From Allocoleopsis franciscana PCC 7113 (GTDB lineage: Bacteria; Cyanobacteriota; Cyanobacteriia; Cyanobacteriales; Coleofasciculaceae), in the NCBI RefSeq assembly GCF_000317515.1, contig NC_019738.1, forward strand, positions 1,525,501 to 1,589,500: a stretch of 64,000 nt of DNA, written 5' to 3'. The position numbers and the translations under genes were made by a program. The notes beneath the pieces are model-generated. The model was not told where the DNA came from and did not search any database. It was given only the letters and a program-made list of their open reading frames with translations. This document shows, in pieces, positions 9,421 through 17,359 of this stretch; position 1 is the first letter of the stretch, and the number at the start of each line of letters is the position of its first letter.

Positions 9421-9702
9421 GTGATTCACAAATATCAAGCGCACATTTATGTTACCCTCCGACCTTCAGTATTAGATCCAGCCGGAGTGGCGGTGGAGTC
9501 GGGACTGAAGCAACTGGGTTACGACAACGTGGAGCAGGTACGAATTGGCAAGTATATTGATTTGATGATAAGCGCTGCCAATGAAGAAACAGCACGGCAG
9601 CAACTTGACAGCATCTGCGATCAACTTTTGGCCAATCCAGTGATTGAAAATTATCGGTTTGATTTGGTTGAGGTAGCGGCACTAATGGGGGCGTCGTCAT
9701 GA
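9421..9702 (+). CDS. purS: Phosphoribosylformylglycinamidine synthase subunit PurS
   Basis: PurS is the small bridging subunit of the three-part FGAM synthase (PurS-PurQ-PurL) in purine biosynthesis. The 93-residue chain shows the family strands: [18 protein letters not shown], the core [17 protein letters not shown], and the closing [17 protein letters not shown]. Translation starts at GTG 9421; the nearby ATG at 9414 is out of frame. The stop overlaps the purQ start in an ATGA arrangement (9699-9702), which points to translational coupling and equal subunit supply. PurL is not in the window, as is common in cyanobacteria. Confidence 0.93.
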   Translation: MIHKYQAHIYVTLRPSVLDPAGVAVESGLKQLGYDNVEQVRIGKYIDLMISAANEETARQQLDSICDQLLANPVIENYRFDLVEVAALMGASS

Positions 9703-10421
9703 AATTTGGGATTGTGGTCTTTCCGGGGTCAAACTGCGATCGTGATGTGGCTTATGTGACTCAGAGTTTACTCAATCAACCCACGCGGATGGTTTGGCAC
9801 CAGGAAACGGATATATCTGACTTAGATGTGGTGGTGCTACCCGGTGGTTTCAGTTATGGGGACTACCTGCGTTGTGGGGCGATTGCCCAATTTTCGCCGG
9901 TAATGGGGCAGGTGGTAGAACATGCTAAGCAGGGTAAGTTTGTTCTGGGTATCTGCAACGGTTTTCAGGTATTAACGGAAATGGGGCTACTGCCAGGGGC
10001 ACTGGTTCGCAATCGAGACTTACATTTTATTTGCGATCGCGTTCCTGTCAAAGTAGAACGAACCGATCTGCCCTGGACTTCGGCTTATCAAGCTCAAGAG
10101 GTCATTACCTTGCCTATTGCTCATGGGGAAGGTCGCTACTATGCCGATTCTGACACGCTCAAAGCATTGGAAGATAACGGACAAGTCTTGTTTCGTTACT
10201 CCACAACTACGGGTGAGACAGACGACAAGGGCAACCCCAATGGTTCCTTGAACAACATTGCCGGAATTTGCGATCGCACTGGCAGGGTTTTGGGAATGAT
10301 GCCGCACCCAGAACGGGAATCAGACTCCCTAATCGGGGGCACTGATGGCCTGAAATTGTTCCAGGGATTATTGGCAACCACCGTCAGTGAAAGCCTATCT
10401 CCCTTTAGTTTAGCCAAGTAA
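9699..10421 (+). CDS. purQ: Phosphoribosylformylglycinamidine synthase glutaminase subunit PurQ
   Basis: PurQ is the class I glutamine amidotransferase that supplies ammonia to PurL for FGAM synthesis. The 240-residue protein begins with [16 protein letters not shown], typical of PurQ. The catalytic nucleophile is Cys86 in GICNGFQ, and the His203/Glu205 pair is in MMPHPERE. The PurQ signature [12 protein letters not shown] lies at about 49-60. The start ATG overlaps the purS stop by four bases. The gene is complete and ends just before a MITE-like element. It is conserved and not unusual. Confidence 0.96.
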   Translation: MKFGIVVFPGSNCDRDVAYVTQSLLNQPTRMVWHQETDISDLDVVVLPGGFSYGDYLRCGAIAQFSPVMGQVVEHAKQGKFVLGICNGFQVLTEMGLLPGALVRNRDLHFICDRVPVKVERTDLPWTSAYQAQEVITLPIAHGEGRYYADSDTLKALEDNGQVLFRYSTTTGETDDKGNPNGSLNNIAGICDRTGRVLGMMPHPERESDSLIGGTDGLKLFQGLLATTVSESLSPFSLAK

Positions 10422-10434
10422 GCTGTCATACCCC

Positions 10435-10570
10435 CTAGTGCATGACGGCAAAAGTTTCTGACCACCTCTGTGCAAGCAGGGGAGCGGGGGAGCAGGGGAG
10501 CGGGGGAGCAGGGGAGCGGGGGAGCAGGGGAGATTATAGCTGGTCAGTTATTTCTGCCATGCTGCACTAG
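10435..10570. mobile_element. MITE-like element with terminal inverted repeats
   Basis: The 136-base element starts with CTAGTGCATGACGGCA and ends with TGCCATGCTGCACTAG. The outer 8 bases, CTAGTGCA/TGCACTAG, pair perfectly, and similarity continues for about 30 bases inward. It has no coding capacity. A 16-base tandem repeat fills its centre. A further copy of the right end (25 of 29 bases identical) lies at 32615-32643. The structure fits a non-autonomous mobile element; the matching transposase is not in this window. Confidence 0.65.
10476..10531. repeat. 16-base tandem repeat, 3.5 copies
   Basis: The unit GCAGGGGAGCGGGGGA is repeated without error three and a half times. The G-rich top strand could form G-quadruplex-like structure, and the array is likely length-variable between strains. 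It lies inside the MITE-like element downstream of purQ. Confidence 0.9.
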
Positions 10571-11075
10571 AAGGGTAGTAGCTTGTTGTCACCCTGTACG
10601 ATTTTACAAAAGCTAGGCCGGAGAGATTCCACTTTCCGGCTTGGTTCACCCTATATTTTGCAGTAAGCCTGAACTAACGTTCGGCGTCAAAGCTAAACCC
10701 CATTAGTGCGTCGAGGAGCGGCGAGGGGATTCTTAACCAGAGCAACTTTATACAAACTTCATTTTACGCCGACTTAAAAAGGGCAAGTCTATACACAATT
10801 TTACGCAGAGATAGAATATTATGATTAAAAAGCTACACTCAGAATATAGTCAATCACCTTAGATTAAGGATCGAGACTCCTTCTGAGGTGAGTAAAAAAT
10901 ACAAACTAGAGAAAAATCAAAAAACATTCTACACTTTTAGCTGGATACTGCCCAACAGAAATATCACCATTAGGCTAATTTGTCAACCGATTGTTAGGTC
11001 ATGCAGGAATGCATTGTTTCGGTAAGGGCTGATCGGGATAGACACGCCAATAAACGATGAGGAAGGAGACGGAGA
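10571..11075. other. Intergenic region after the MITE-like element
   Basis: No gene is seen. A hairpin GCCGGA/TCCGGC (10617-10622 with 10635-10640) lies 200 bases after purQ but lacks a T tract. The remainder is AT-rich and leads to the next small gene. Confidence 0.4.
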
Positions 11076-11336
11076 ATGCCAGTAACTGCAAACACGCCTG
11101 AAACCAGCTTGCAGATGAAACCATTGCGATATCGAGGCTGGTTAATTAGTACAAAGGTCGTTGATGGACAGTTATGGTTGCGATGGCAGCACCCTAGAGA
11201 AAGCTTCCCTCGTTATAGCTATCCTGTGACCGAAAGAGGACTCGCCGATACCATTCGCTTCGCTCGCTACCTAATTGACTTAGTCATCAAGATGGAAGAG
11301 GAATCATTAATGGATTCTGCCGGAAAAGCTAGCTAA
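11076..11336 (+). CDS. Small conserved protein of unknown function
   Basis: An 86-residue soluble protein with no recognised domain. The central part (YRGWLISTKVVDGQLWLRW, then YPVTERGLADTIRFARYLID) looks like a compact beta hairpin followed by a helix and has balanced composition. A good GGAAGGAGACGGAG ribosome site stands just before the ATG at 11076. It stands alone, with a large gap on each side. It is probably a cyanobacteria-specific orphan; no function is proposed. Confidence 0.7.
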   Translation: MPVTANTPETSLQMKPLRYRGWLISTKVVDGQLWLRWQHPRESFPRYSYPVTERGLADTIRFARYLIDLVIKMEEESLMDSAGKAS

Positions 11337-11662
11337 GGTTCACAGTTAAGGCATTTTTTATTGCTCCAGTCAGTAGATAAAGCTCACCCTTAACCTGATT
11401 TTTTGCACATGACAACGTTAGATCAACTTTAAAGTCTTAATGAAGTTTTCATTAGGTCTTGCCGAACAAATAGCGATCTCTATAGTACCCCTGCTAAGGT
11501 GTTGGAACATAGTCTCTTTTTGAGTGAGGAAAAGAGGCTTTTATAATCAGCACACTGAATAGAGAAATTCAGTGAAATTGCGTCTGCGAAGAGACGTTAA
11601 TTCTTTCAACTCAACAGAATTAACTGCACTTTCCTCATGTTATACATTCCAGGGGAATCAGT
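11337..11662. other. Intergenic region upstream of WD40 gene
   Basis: A small hairpin CGTCT/AGACG lies near 11582-11597. The AT-rich stretch presumably holds the promoter of the WD40 gene, whose start is preceded by CCAGGGGAATC. No gene is seen. Confidence 0.4.
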
Positions 11663-12598
11663 ATGCTTACTGTACAACAAAACACACAGATCGGTATTCT
11701 TAATGGTCATACGTTTCCAGTGACAGCGATTGCATTTAGTCCTGACGGAGAAACACTGATTAGTGCTGGAGATAACAGAATTCAACTGTGGAACCTGACC
11801 CGTGGCAAACTAATCCGAACGTTAAGAGGACACGCGGACAATTGGTCAGAATCAGCCGTAACCTCGCTGGCTGTTAGCCCTAATGGCAAGTTTATTGCCA
11901 GTGGTGGAACGGATAAAATCATTAAAATATGGCACTTGCAGCACTTTCTTCGCTCTGAGCGGGGTAAAACCCATACCTTAACCGGACACTCTCAAGGGAG
12001 TTTGTTAGCGCAAGGCGTGAGAGCGGTAGCGTTTAGTGCAGATGGAAAAATTCTTGCGAGTGGTGGCAGTGATAAAGTCATCAAGCTGTGGGACACGCGA
12101 ACATGGACAGAAATCTCTACGCTGAGTGGATATTCATACGGGATTGCGTCCCTTGCATTCAGTCCTGTTGAACCCTGCCTGATTAGTACCGCAGGCAATA
12201 CCATTAAACTTTGGAAACTGGATACGGATGAACAAATTACCTTGGCCGCCTCTTGTGCACCTCGGTCTGTTTGTTTCAATGCAGATGGTCAGACTTTTGC
12301 AACAGGTGGATTAAAAGGCGCATTCAGCTTATGGGCATTAAAAATTCAGGAAGAAGTAATTAAAGATACCCTACATTCCAAAGAAATTAAGGCGATTGCT
12401 TTTAGCTCTAATGGACAGTTTTTCGCAACGGGTGGTTATGATAATACTATCAAGCTATGGAATGCCTTAACGGGAGACTTAATTAACACCTTAACTGGGC
12501 ATTCTGATGCGGTTTATTCTCTAGCTTTTTGTCCTGATAGCTCAATTCTTGCCAGTGGAAGTGCGGATAAAACGATTCGATTATGGAAAGTTACGTAA
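11663..12598 (+). CDS. WD40 repeat protein, single seven-blade propeller
   Basis: The 311-residue protein consists almost only of WD40 repeats. Seven units can be counted, from LNGHTFPVTAIAFSPDGE at the N-terminus to LTGHSDAVYSLAFCPD with IRLWKVT at the end, enough for one closed beta-propeller. There is no effector domain, signal peptide or membrane segment, so it is likely a cytosolic interaction scaffold. The fifth unit lacks the GH dipeptide and is the most diverged. It converges on the dynamin-like gene at 12650. The binding partner is unknown. Confidence 0.9.
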   Translation: MLTVQQNTQIGILNGHTFPVTAIAFSPDGETLISAGDNRIQLWNLTRGKLIRTLRGHADNWSESAVTSLAVSPNGKFIASGGTDKIIKIWHLQHFLRSERGKTHTLTGHSQGSLLAQGVRAVAFSADGKILASGGSDKVIKLWDTRTWTEISTLSGYSYGIASLAFSPVEPCLISTAGNTIKLWKLDTDEQITLAASCAPRSVCFNADGQTFATGGLKGAFSLWALKIQEEVIKDTLHSKEIKAIAFSSNGQFFATGGYDNTIKLWNALTGDLINTLTGHSDAVYSLAFCPDSSILASGSADKTIRLWKVT

Positions 12599-12649
12599 GT
12601 ATAAAACTAATTTTATTGAGGAATGGGTGAATCTAAAGTCACCTCTTAG

Positions 12650-14338
12650 CTAGAGTGAGAATTTAGTACTAACTAGGTCTAATTCGTGAGTCAGATTATC
12701 CTGCAATGTCTGCAATAACTGCAATTGATAATGCTGTGTTGTTTGTTTGCTCGGCTCTTCCGTAATTTGCAGGTTAGTAATTTTTTCAGCTAGCTTTTGA
12801 TAGTCATCTAGGGTAGAGAACGCTTGATTGCTGAATCGTGTCAAATAGTCTTTAGCCGCCCGATTATAAGCTTCTTGGACTTCTTCTAAATAAGCATTTG
12901 ATGAGATAGGTTTCTGGGGTTCAGAATCTTGATTAAGCTTATTCAGGAGATAAGAAGCACCACCTGCTACTACGGCTCCAACGGGTCCACCTAAAATCCA
13001 ACCGACGCTCGATGTCAAAGCAATAGGAGGAACATCAGTTGATGATTTGGAAGGGGTTGATGGCCCAGGGGGTTCGGGGAGAATCACTTGTGGCTGGCTA
13101 GGAAATGGAATCGATAGTTCTCCAGGTTGAGGACAATCAAAAAACTCACAGGCTTGATGAACCCATTTCATAATTGACTGTTCATGTTCTGCGATCGCCT
13201 GCTTAAATCCTCCACCTTCCCAATGGTTAAAAGTACCTTGTTGGAGTGCTGAAACAATATTAGATTGATAGGCGTATAGGAGTTTTGGCAGGTACAGCCA
13301 ACTCATAAAATCAGAAACACTTTTAGAGAACCCTTTCTGAATGAGTTTCTGGGCTTTTTGTTTAATCTCAAATTTCTGATGGCGTTTATTTGCCGCCATT
13401 TCTAATTCGCTGCTAACGGTTTGCGCTTTGGTTTGCAAGGCTTGCTGAATTTGGGTGGCGATCGCCTGTACACGGGGAAGCCGAATATCTTGATTTTCAT
13501 GCTTCACTGCCACAATTGATTGTAAGGCAGATTCAAACATTGCGAGTCCCGTGGTTTGCGCCGCTGATGCATCGCCTTTGAGTCTGGCTCTTAAGGCTGG
13601 CAAGGCATCTACGCGATATAAATTACTGATATTATTCGGTAACTCTGAGCGAAAACTTTCAGCCACAAACAGCAAGCGATTATAGACTTGCTTTTGGTCT
13701 TCAGGTTCTAGCAAATTCAGGAAATTGGCAACAAAAACAACCGTTTTGATGCCGCGATCCAGGAGCCAATCTCTTAGGTTCTCACGCTCATATAATGTCA
13801 TAAGTTTTCGAGCATCAAGTACCTGAATCACCAAATCTGCCGTTAGCAGTTGATCGCGTACTAAATCATCCTGTGCTTCTCTGTCATTCGTTCCCGGTAA
13901 ATCCAGCAATTCCACATTCCTTTGCAGGAAAGAATGGGGACAGTAAACATGAACAGAGGTTACATCGCCGCGCATCCGTCTTTGGTCATCTAGGATGGCA
14001 TATTGCTTCAGAACTTCAGTGCCACTCTCACTAATTTTTGTACCATCTTTAAAGGTAATTCGAGTGTGTAACTCGTTCCCATATCGGACATGAATCGCCG
14101 CGCCTGTTGTGGGAATCAAATCGATGGGTAAGGTACGATTTCCCAGAATGGCATTCAGTAGGGTGGACTTGCCGTAATTAAATGGGCCAAAGACAGCAAT
14201 CCGAAAAATTGGGTCTTCGATATAGTCGCAAATGGATATTGCATCCCGGTAAAGTTGTGAAGTTTTATCGAGTTCAAGGACTCCAAGCGCCGATCTAAGG
14301 TTAGTTACCAGATTTTGATAAACGTTCTGTTCTTGCAT
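12650..14338 (-). CDS. Dynamin-like GTPase
   Basis: A 562-residue dynamin-superfamily GTPase likely to act at membranes. The P-loop GPFNYGKST lies at about residues 50-58, followed by the switch region with a conserved Thr (LIPTTGAAIHV) and the DxxG motif in LDLPGTND. The C-terminal half is helical, with a short Gly/Ala-rich hydrophobic patch (VGWILGGPVGAVVAGGASYLL, about residue 460) that could be the membrane paddle. The ATG at 14338 was preferred over one 69 bases upstream because AGGAATAG precedes it. It lies downstream of two full-size BDLP genes on the same strand but is clearly a different subfamily. The role is unknown. Confidence 0.85.
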   Translation of the reverse strand: MQEQNVYQNLVTNLRSALGVLELDKTSQLYRDAISICDYIEDPIFRIAVFGPFNYGKSTLLNAILGNRTLPIDLIPTTGAAIHVRYGNELHTRITFKDGTKISESGTEVLKQYAILDDQRRMRGDVTSVHVYCPHSFLQRNVELLDLPGTNDREAQDDLVRDQLLTADLVIQVLDARKLMTLYERENLRDWLLDRGIKTVVFVANFLNLLEPEDQKQVYNRLLFVAESFRSELPNNISNLYRVDALPALRARLKGDASAAQTTGLAMFESALQSIVAVKHENQDIRLPRVQAIATQIQQALQTKAQTVSSELEMAANKRHQKFEIKQKAQKLIQKGFSKSVSDFMSWLYLPKLLYAYQSNIVSALQQGTFNHWEGGGFKQAIAEHEQSIMKWVHQACEFFDCPQPGELSIPFPSQPQVILPEPPGPSTPSKSSTDVPPIALTSSVGWILGGPVGAVVAGGASYLLNKLNQDSEPQKPISSNAYLEEVQEAYNRAAKDYLTRFSNQAFSTLDDYQKLAEKITNLQITEEPSKQTTQHYQLQLLQTLQDNLTHELDLVSTKFSL

Positions 14339-14432
14339 ACGACTATTCCTATATTTTCCAAGATATGAATTCTCGAATTCATGAAATAGATAAATAAAAA
14401 ATAACAATTAATTTAATGGGTTTTTTCTATTA

Positions 14433-14454
14433 GCCCGGAAATGCATTTCCGGGC
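14433..14454. repeat. Perfect 22-base palindrome
   Basis: GCCCGGAAATG is followed immediately by its exact reverse complement CATTTCCGGGC. It lies 95 bases upstream of the dynamin-like gene start at 14338. It may be a regulator site or part of a dispersed repeat. No T tract follows on either strand, so it is not an obvious terminator. Confidence 0.8.
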
Positions 14455-14515
14455 AGACTGTGTATTTTACTGAAAAGGGTGCAAGATGTCAGTCAACTTA
14501 CGATAATCGCCTCAT

Positions 14516-14620
14516 ATCATTTCCATTTGTATCGAAATTATTCAAAGACCTCAGCGTCCCCCTCTGCGCTCTGGAGCGTAAAAAAATATGATTCCAATGC
14601 AAACGGATTCGATATCACTC
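14516..14620. repeat. Imperfect inverted-repeat element with CGCAGAG-type core
   Basis: The left arm (TCATTTCCATTTGTATCGAAAT) matches the reverse complement of the right arm (ATTCCAATGCAAACGGATTCGA) at about two-thirds of positions. The centre carries TCTGCGCTCTGGAGCGT, similar to the repeat between pflB and pflA. It overlaps the last codons of the neighbouring gene. It is probably a decayed small mobile repeat. Confidence 0.4.
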
Positions 14621-15163
14621 CCGATGAGACTGAGTACTAGAACCAACAGCCATCAGATGATTCCGAACTAAATATTCAAACTGATAAAGGTAGGCGGCGG
14701 TAATCACTCGATACAGTGTAGGTAGTGTGAATAAATCTCTCAATTCATCCCACCAACCCAGCAAATGATAGAGAGAGTTAAACGAGGATGAGAAGATAAT
14801 CTCAATCATGCTACTCACCGCTAGTGCTAAAGCGATCGCCATCCAACCATAGAACCCTTCCCACCAACTCATTAAGGTAGGGATTACCCCTTCAGATGTA
14901 CTCATTCCTGGCGATCGGCTAGCGGGAGCATACCGATCTAAAAATATATGAAGCAAATGGTGGGCAACAGCAATTACTAAAATCGGCGACAGTAAAGCTA
15001 AGAAATACAACACGATTCTCAACTTCGGTGAAAGCTCCATCAGGGAGTAACTGTATTGAAAAATTATTCTGATGGCAACAGCAATTCCCCGGACGAGCAA
15101 AATTAGGAGAATTGCACTCATCCACGAATTAGGGTTAGGAATCCAAACCAGCCAATTTCTCAT
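14615..15163 (-). CDS. Membrane protein of unknown function in BDLP operon
   Basis: This 182-residue protein is not a recognised family. At least four hydrophobic segments are visible: ILLILLVRGIAVAIRII near residue 18, IVLYFLALLSPILVIAV near 50, the stretch GWMAIALALAVSSMIEIIF near 105, and a weaker one after it. There are no charged active-site motifs. It begins 43 bases after the end of the first BDLP gene on the same strand, so co-transcription is likely and it may localise or partner the dynamins. The 3' end overlaps a small inverted-repeat element, which may have supplied the final codons. Confidence 0.75.
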   Translation of the reverse strand: MRNWLVWIPNPNSWMSAILLILLVRGIAVAIRIIFQYSYSLMELSPKLRIVLYFLALLSPILVIAVAHHLLHIFLDRYAPASRSPGMSTSEGVIPTLMSWWEGFYGWMAIALALAVSSMIEIIFSSSFNSLYHLLGWWDELRDLFTLPTLYRVITAAYLYQFEYLVRNHLMAVGSSTQSHRE

Positions 15164-15206
15164 CTTTTAAACCTCACAGATTAGATAGTCGTTGAATTCT
15201 GTCAAG

Positions 15207-17288
15207 TCAGGCAACCACAGATAGAAAGTTCTGATACAGCGTCTCAATATTCTGTAATTCGGAGGAAACATCAGTTTCCAATTTATTCAGACGATCCAAT
15301 TCTGCCTCCTGATTAATTTCATAGGATTCCTTTTGCTTGAGCAGATTATCTAACTCCGCTTTCCGCGCCTGAATATCATCATCAATTCGCTTGGTGACTT
15401 CGCGCTCATAGGCATCAAAGCATTCTTTAACGGCATCATGAACCGGTAACCATTGCTCATTTGCCACTTGAGGTAGATATTTCACCAATTCTTTTTTAGC
15501 GGTTTTCACCAACTCTTGTCGGGCTTGATCGGCTTGCATAAAGCCAACCCCCATACCAATTAATGCCAGTCCAATTGGCCCTAAAAAAATACCTGTAACA
15601 GCAGAGAGAATACTACCAATGCCAATTACTGCTACATAGTTGAAGAGGATATTTTTCCAATCGAAACCGGCTCCTGCCATTGCCACACCCGCGATGTTAC
15701 CACGAGCTAGGGAAAACAAACCCATTGCCCACTTTGTCCATCCGGGTGAGTTATCCTCGTCTACTGAGGCGTTGGAATTAAGGTTGATCTTTTGTCCGGT
15801 GAGTTTTTCAGTAATCCGATCCGTCACTTGGTTGTAGGATGCACCATACTCTACCGCACTTCGAGATAATCCTAAGAAAGCAGCATTCATCTCTTGCTCT
15901 GCGGTAAGACTCCAAGCCGCAAACTTATCTGTAATGTACTGCTCAAAGGCTTTTTGCAGTGCAGCATTGAAGGCTTCCCGTTTACCTTTACTCAAAAAAT
16001 CCAGCAATTTTAGCTCAGGTTGATAGCGAATAAAATCAGTTTCAAAGGTGTTGCCCAGATTTAAAACATAGGCGCGGAAAGAATCAGCGATCGCTCTTGC
16101 TTGAGTATCTCTAGTGGAACGAATTTCAGCTTGGAATTGGTCGCGAATATCGATTAATTTGGTAAATTCAGGTTCAACTGAAAAAATCCGTTCTTTGAGT
16201 TGCTTGACATCCTTTTCCAGTAAAGGAACACGGCGTGCGATCGCTTCTTTGGCATGGCTGCAAGTTTGGCGTGCCAAGGTTCTCGCTTGCCGCAACTCGG
16301 AGATTGCCCGTTCCTGAGTCAAAAACGTGTTGAGTGCGCCCATGAACTCCGGAAATCCTGTTCCTGCTAAAGAAGCAGAAGCATCTTTCATCCGCTTTCT
16401 CAGCGCCTTAATCGCGGAAATTTCAAACACTCGCTCCTCATAAACATTATGACCATCCACCAAGCAGTAATCCGCTAAATTCGCTTTAAAAACTCGACGC
16501 AGTTTCTCTTCAGATTCTTGCAGTTCTTCCTCATCATCGGGGTCAATTAATGACTCACGCACCTGATCCCAAGCATTAATTAAAAAGAAAACCGTCAATC
16601 CTCGACCTTTGATGTAATTTTCCAGATAACGGCGTTCCCCAAGCGTACAAGGTTGTGATGCTCTGAGCACAAAGAGAATAGCATGGCAATTATTGATATA
16701 ACCCAAAGACAATTCGTTCCGAGATTCTGTATCATTGAGTCCCGGACTATCAACAATTTCCACGCCCTTTTCTAACAGAGGTAAGGGATACTCAACGACG
16801 GCATAGTCAACTCCTGGAAAAGCTTGCTTTTTTTCTTGTTCGAGTTGCTTGGCTTCAGCCGGATCGATCGTGTACTTATACTTAAATTCTTTAAAATCTA
16901 GCTGTTCCGGGCTTCTTCCGTCATTGAAATAAACCGTCACTTTTTTTTCAGAGCCATAGCGTAAAACTGTTAATAGTGCGGTACAGGGATTGACATCACT
17001 GGGTAATAAATTCTCTCCAATTAAAGCATTGAGGAAAGTACTTTTCCCTCGTTTCATATCTCCTAAAACCAGTAGCCGAAATACACCACTCCGGAGATTT
17101 TTACTCGCCACCTTAAGGTCGTCAATTTCTACCTCTAACCCCAGTCCTCCCGAAGTTTGTTTTCCTTCTGTTTCAGATTGGTTGAGCGTTTCGGCAATTT
17201 TAGCCAGAGAATTCGACACTTCATAACGGACTTGAGTCACTCGATTCAAATCGTTGATGAAACTGTCAGCTTCAATTTTATAACTCAT
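15207..17288 (-). CDS. Bacterial dynamin-like protein (BDLP type)
   Basis: This large GTPase is a strong match, from memory, to Nostoc punctiforme BDLP1, which is also 693 residues long; BDLP1 self-assembles on lipid and tubulates membranes. GTPase motifs are clear: P-loop GDMKRGKST at about 77-85, switch I around SDVNPCTALLTVLRYG, and DxxG in VDSPGLNDTE. A long helical neck follows. The hydrophobic paddle comes near residues 535-590 (GNIAGVAMAGAGFDW, then VIGIGSILSAVTGIFLGPIGLALIG in part). The C-terminus is coiled coil. It is the second of a tandem pair 72 bases downstream of a close paralogue, and the two probably form hetero-oligomers. Confidence 0.95.
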   Translation of the reverse strand: MSYKIEADSFINDLNRVTQVRYEVSNSLAKIAETLNQSETEGKQTSGGLGLEVEIDDLKVASKNLRSGVFRLLVLGDMKRGKSTFLNALIGENLLPSDVNPCTALLTVLRYGSEKKVTVYFNDGRSPEQLDFKEFKYKYTIDPAEAKQLEQEKKQAFPGVDYAVVEYPLPLLEKGVEIVDSPGLNDTESRNELSLGYINNCHAILFVLRASQPCTLGERRYLENYIKGRGLTVFFLINAWDQVRESLIDPDDEEELQESEEKLRRVFKANLADYCLVDGHNVYEERVFEISAIKALRKRMKDASASLAGTGFPEFMGALNTFLTQERAISELRQARTLARQTCSHAKEAIARRVPLLEKDVKQLKERIFSVEPEFTKLIDIRDQFQAEIRSTRDTQARAIADSFRAYVLNLGNTFETDFIRYQPELKLLDFLSKGKREAFNAALQKAFEQYITDKFAAWSLTAEQEMNAAFLGLSRSAVEYGASYNQVTDRITEKLTGQKINLNSNASVDEDNSPGWTKWAMGLFSLARGNIAGVAMAGAGFDWKNILFNYVAVIGIGSILSAVTGIFLGPIGLALIGMGVGFMQADQARQELVKTAKKELVKYLPQVANEQWLPVHDAVKECFDAYEREVTKRIDDDIQARKAELDNLLKQKESYEINQEAELDRLNKLETDVSSELQNIETLYQNFLSVVA

Positions 17289-17359
17289 TGAACTTCCTTG
17301 ATGAAAAACTAGAGGTCTAGACTTAGGGGGTTTCTGCCCACCTGACTAGAAGTAAAACT

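Noticed and set aside
10476-10531. Repeat array considered as a CRISPR
   Set aside because: The 16-base units are adjacent with no spacers; it is a minisatellite.
10617-10640. Hairpin after purQ as a terminator
   Set aside because: No T tract on either side and it is 200 bases beyond the stop codon.
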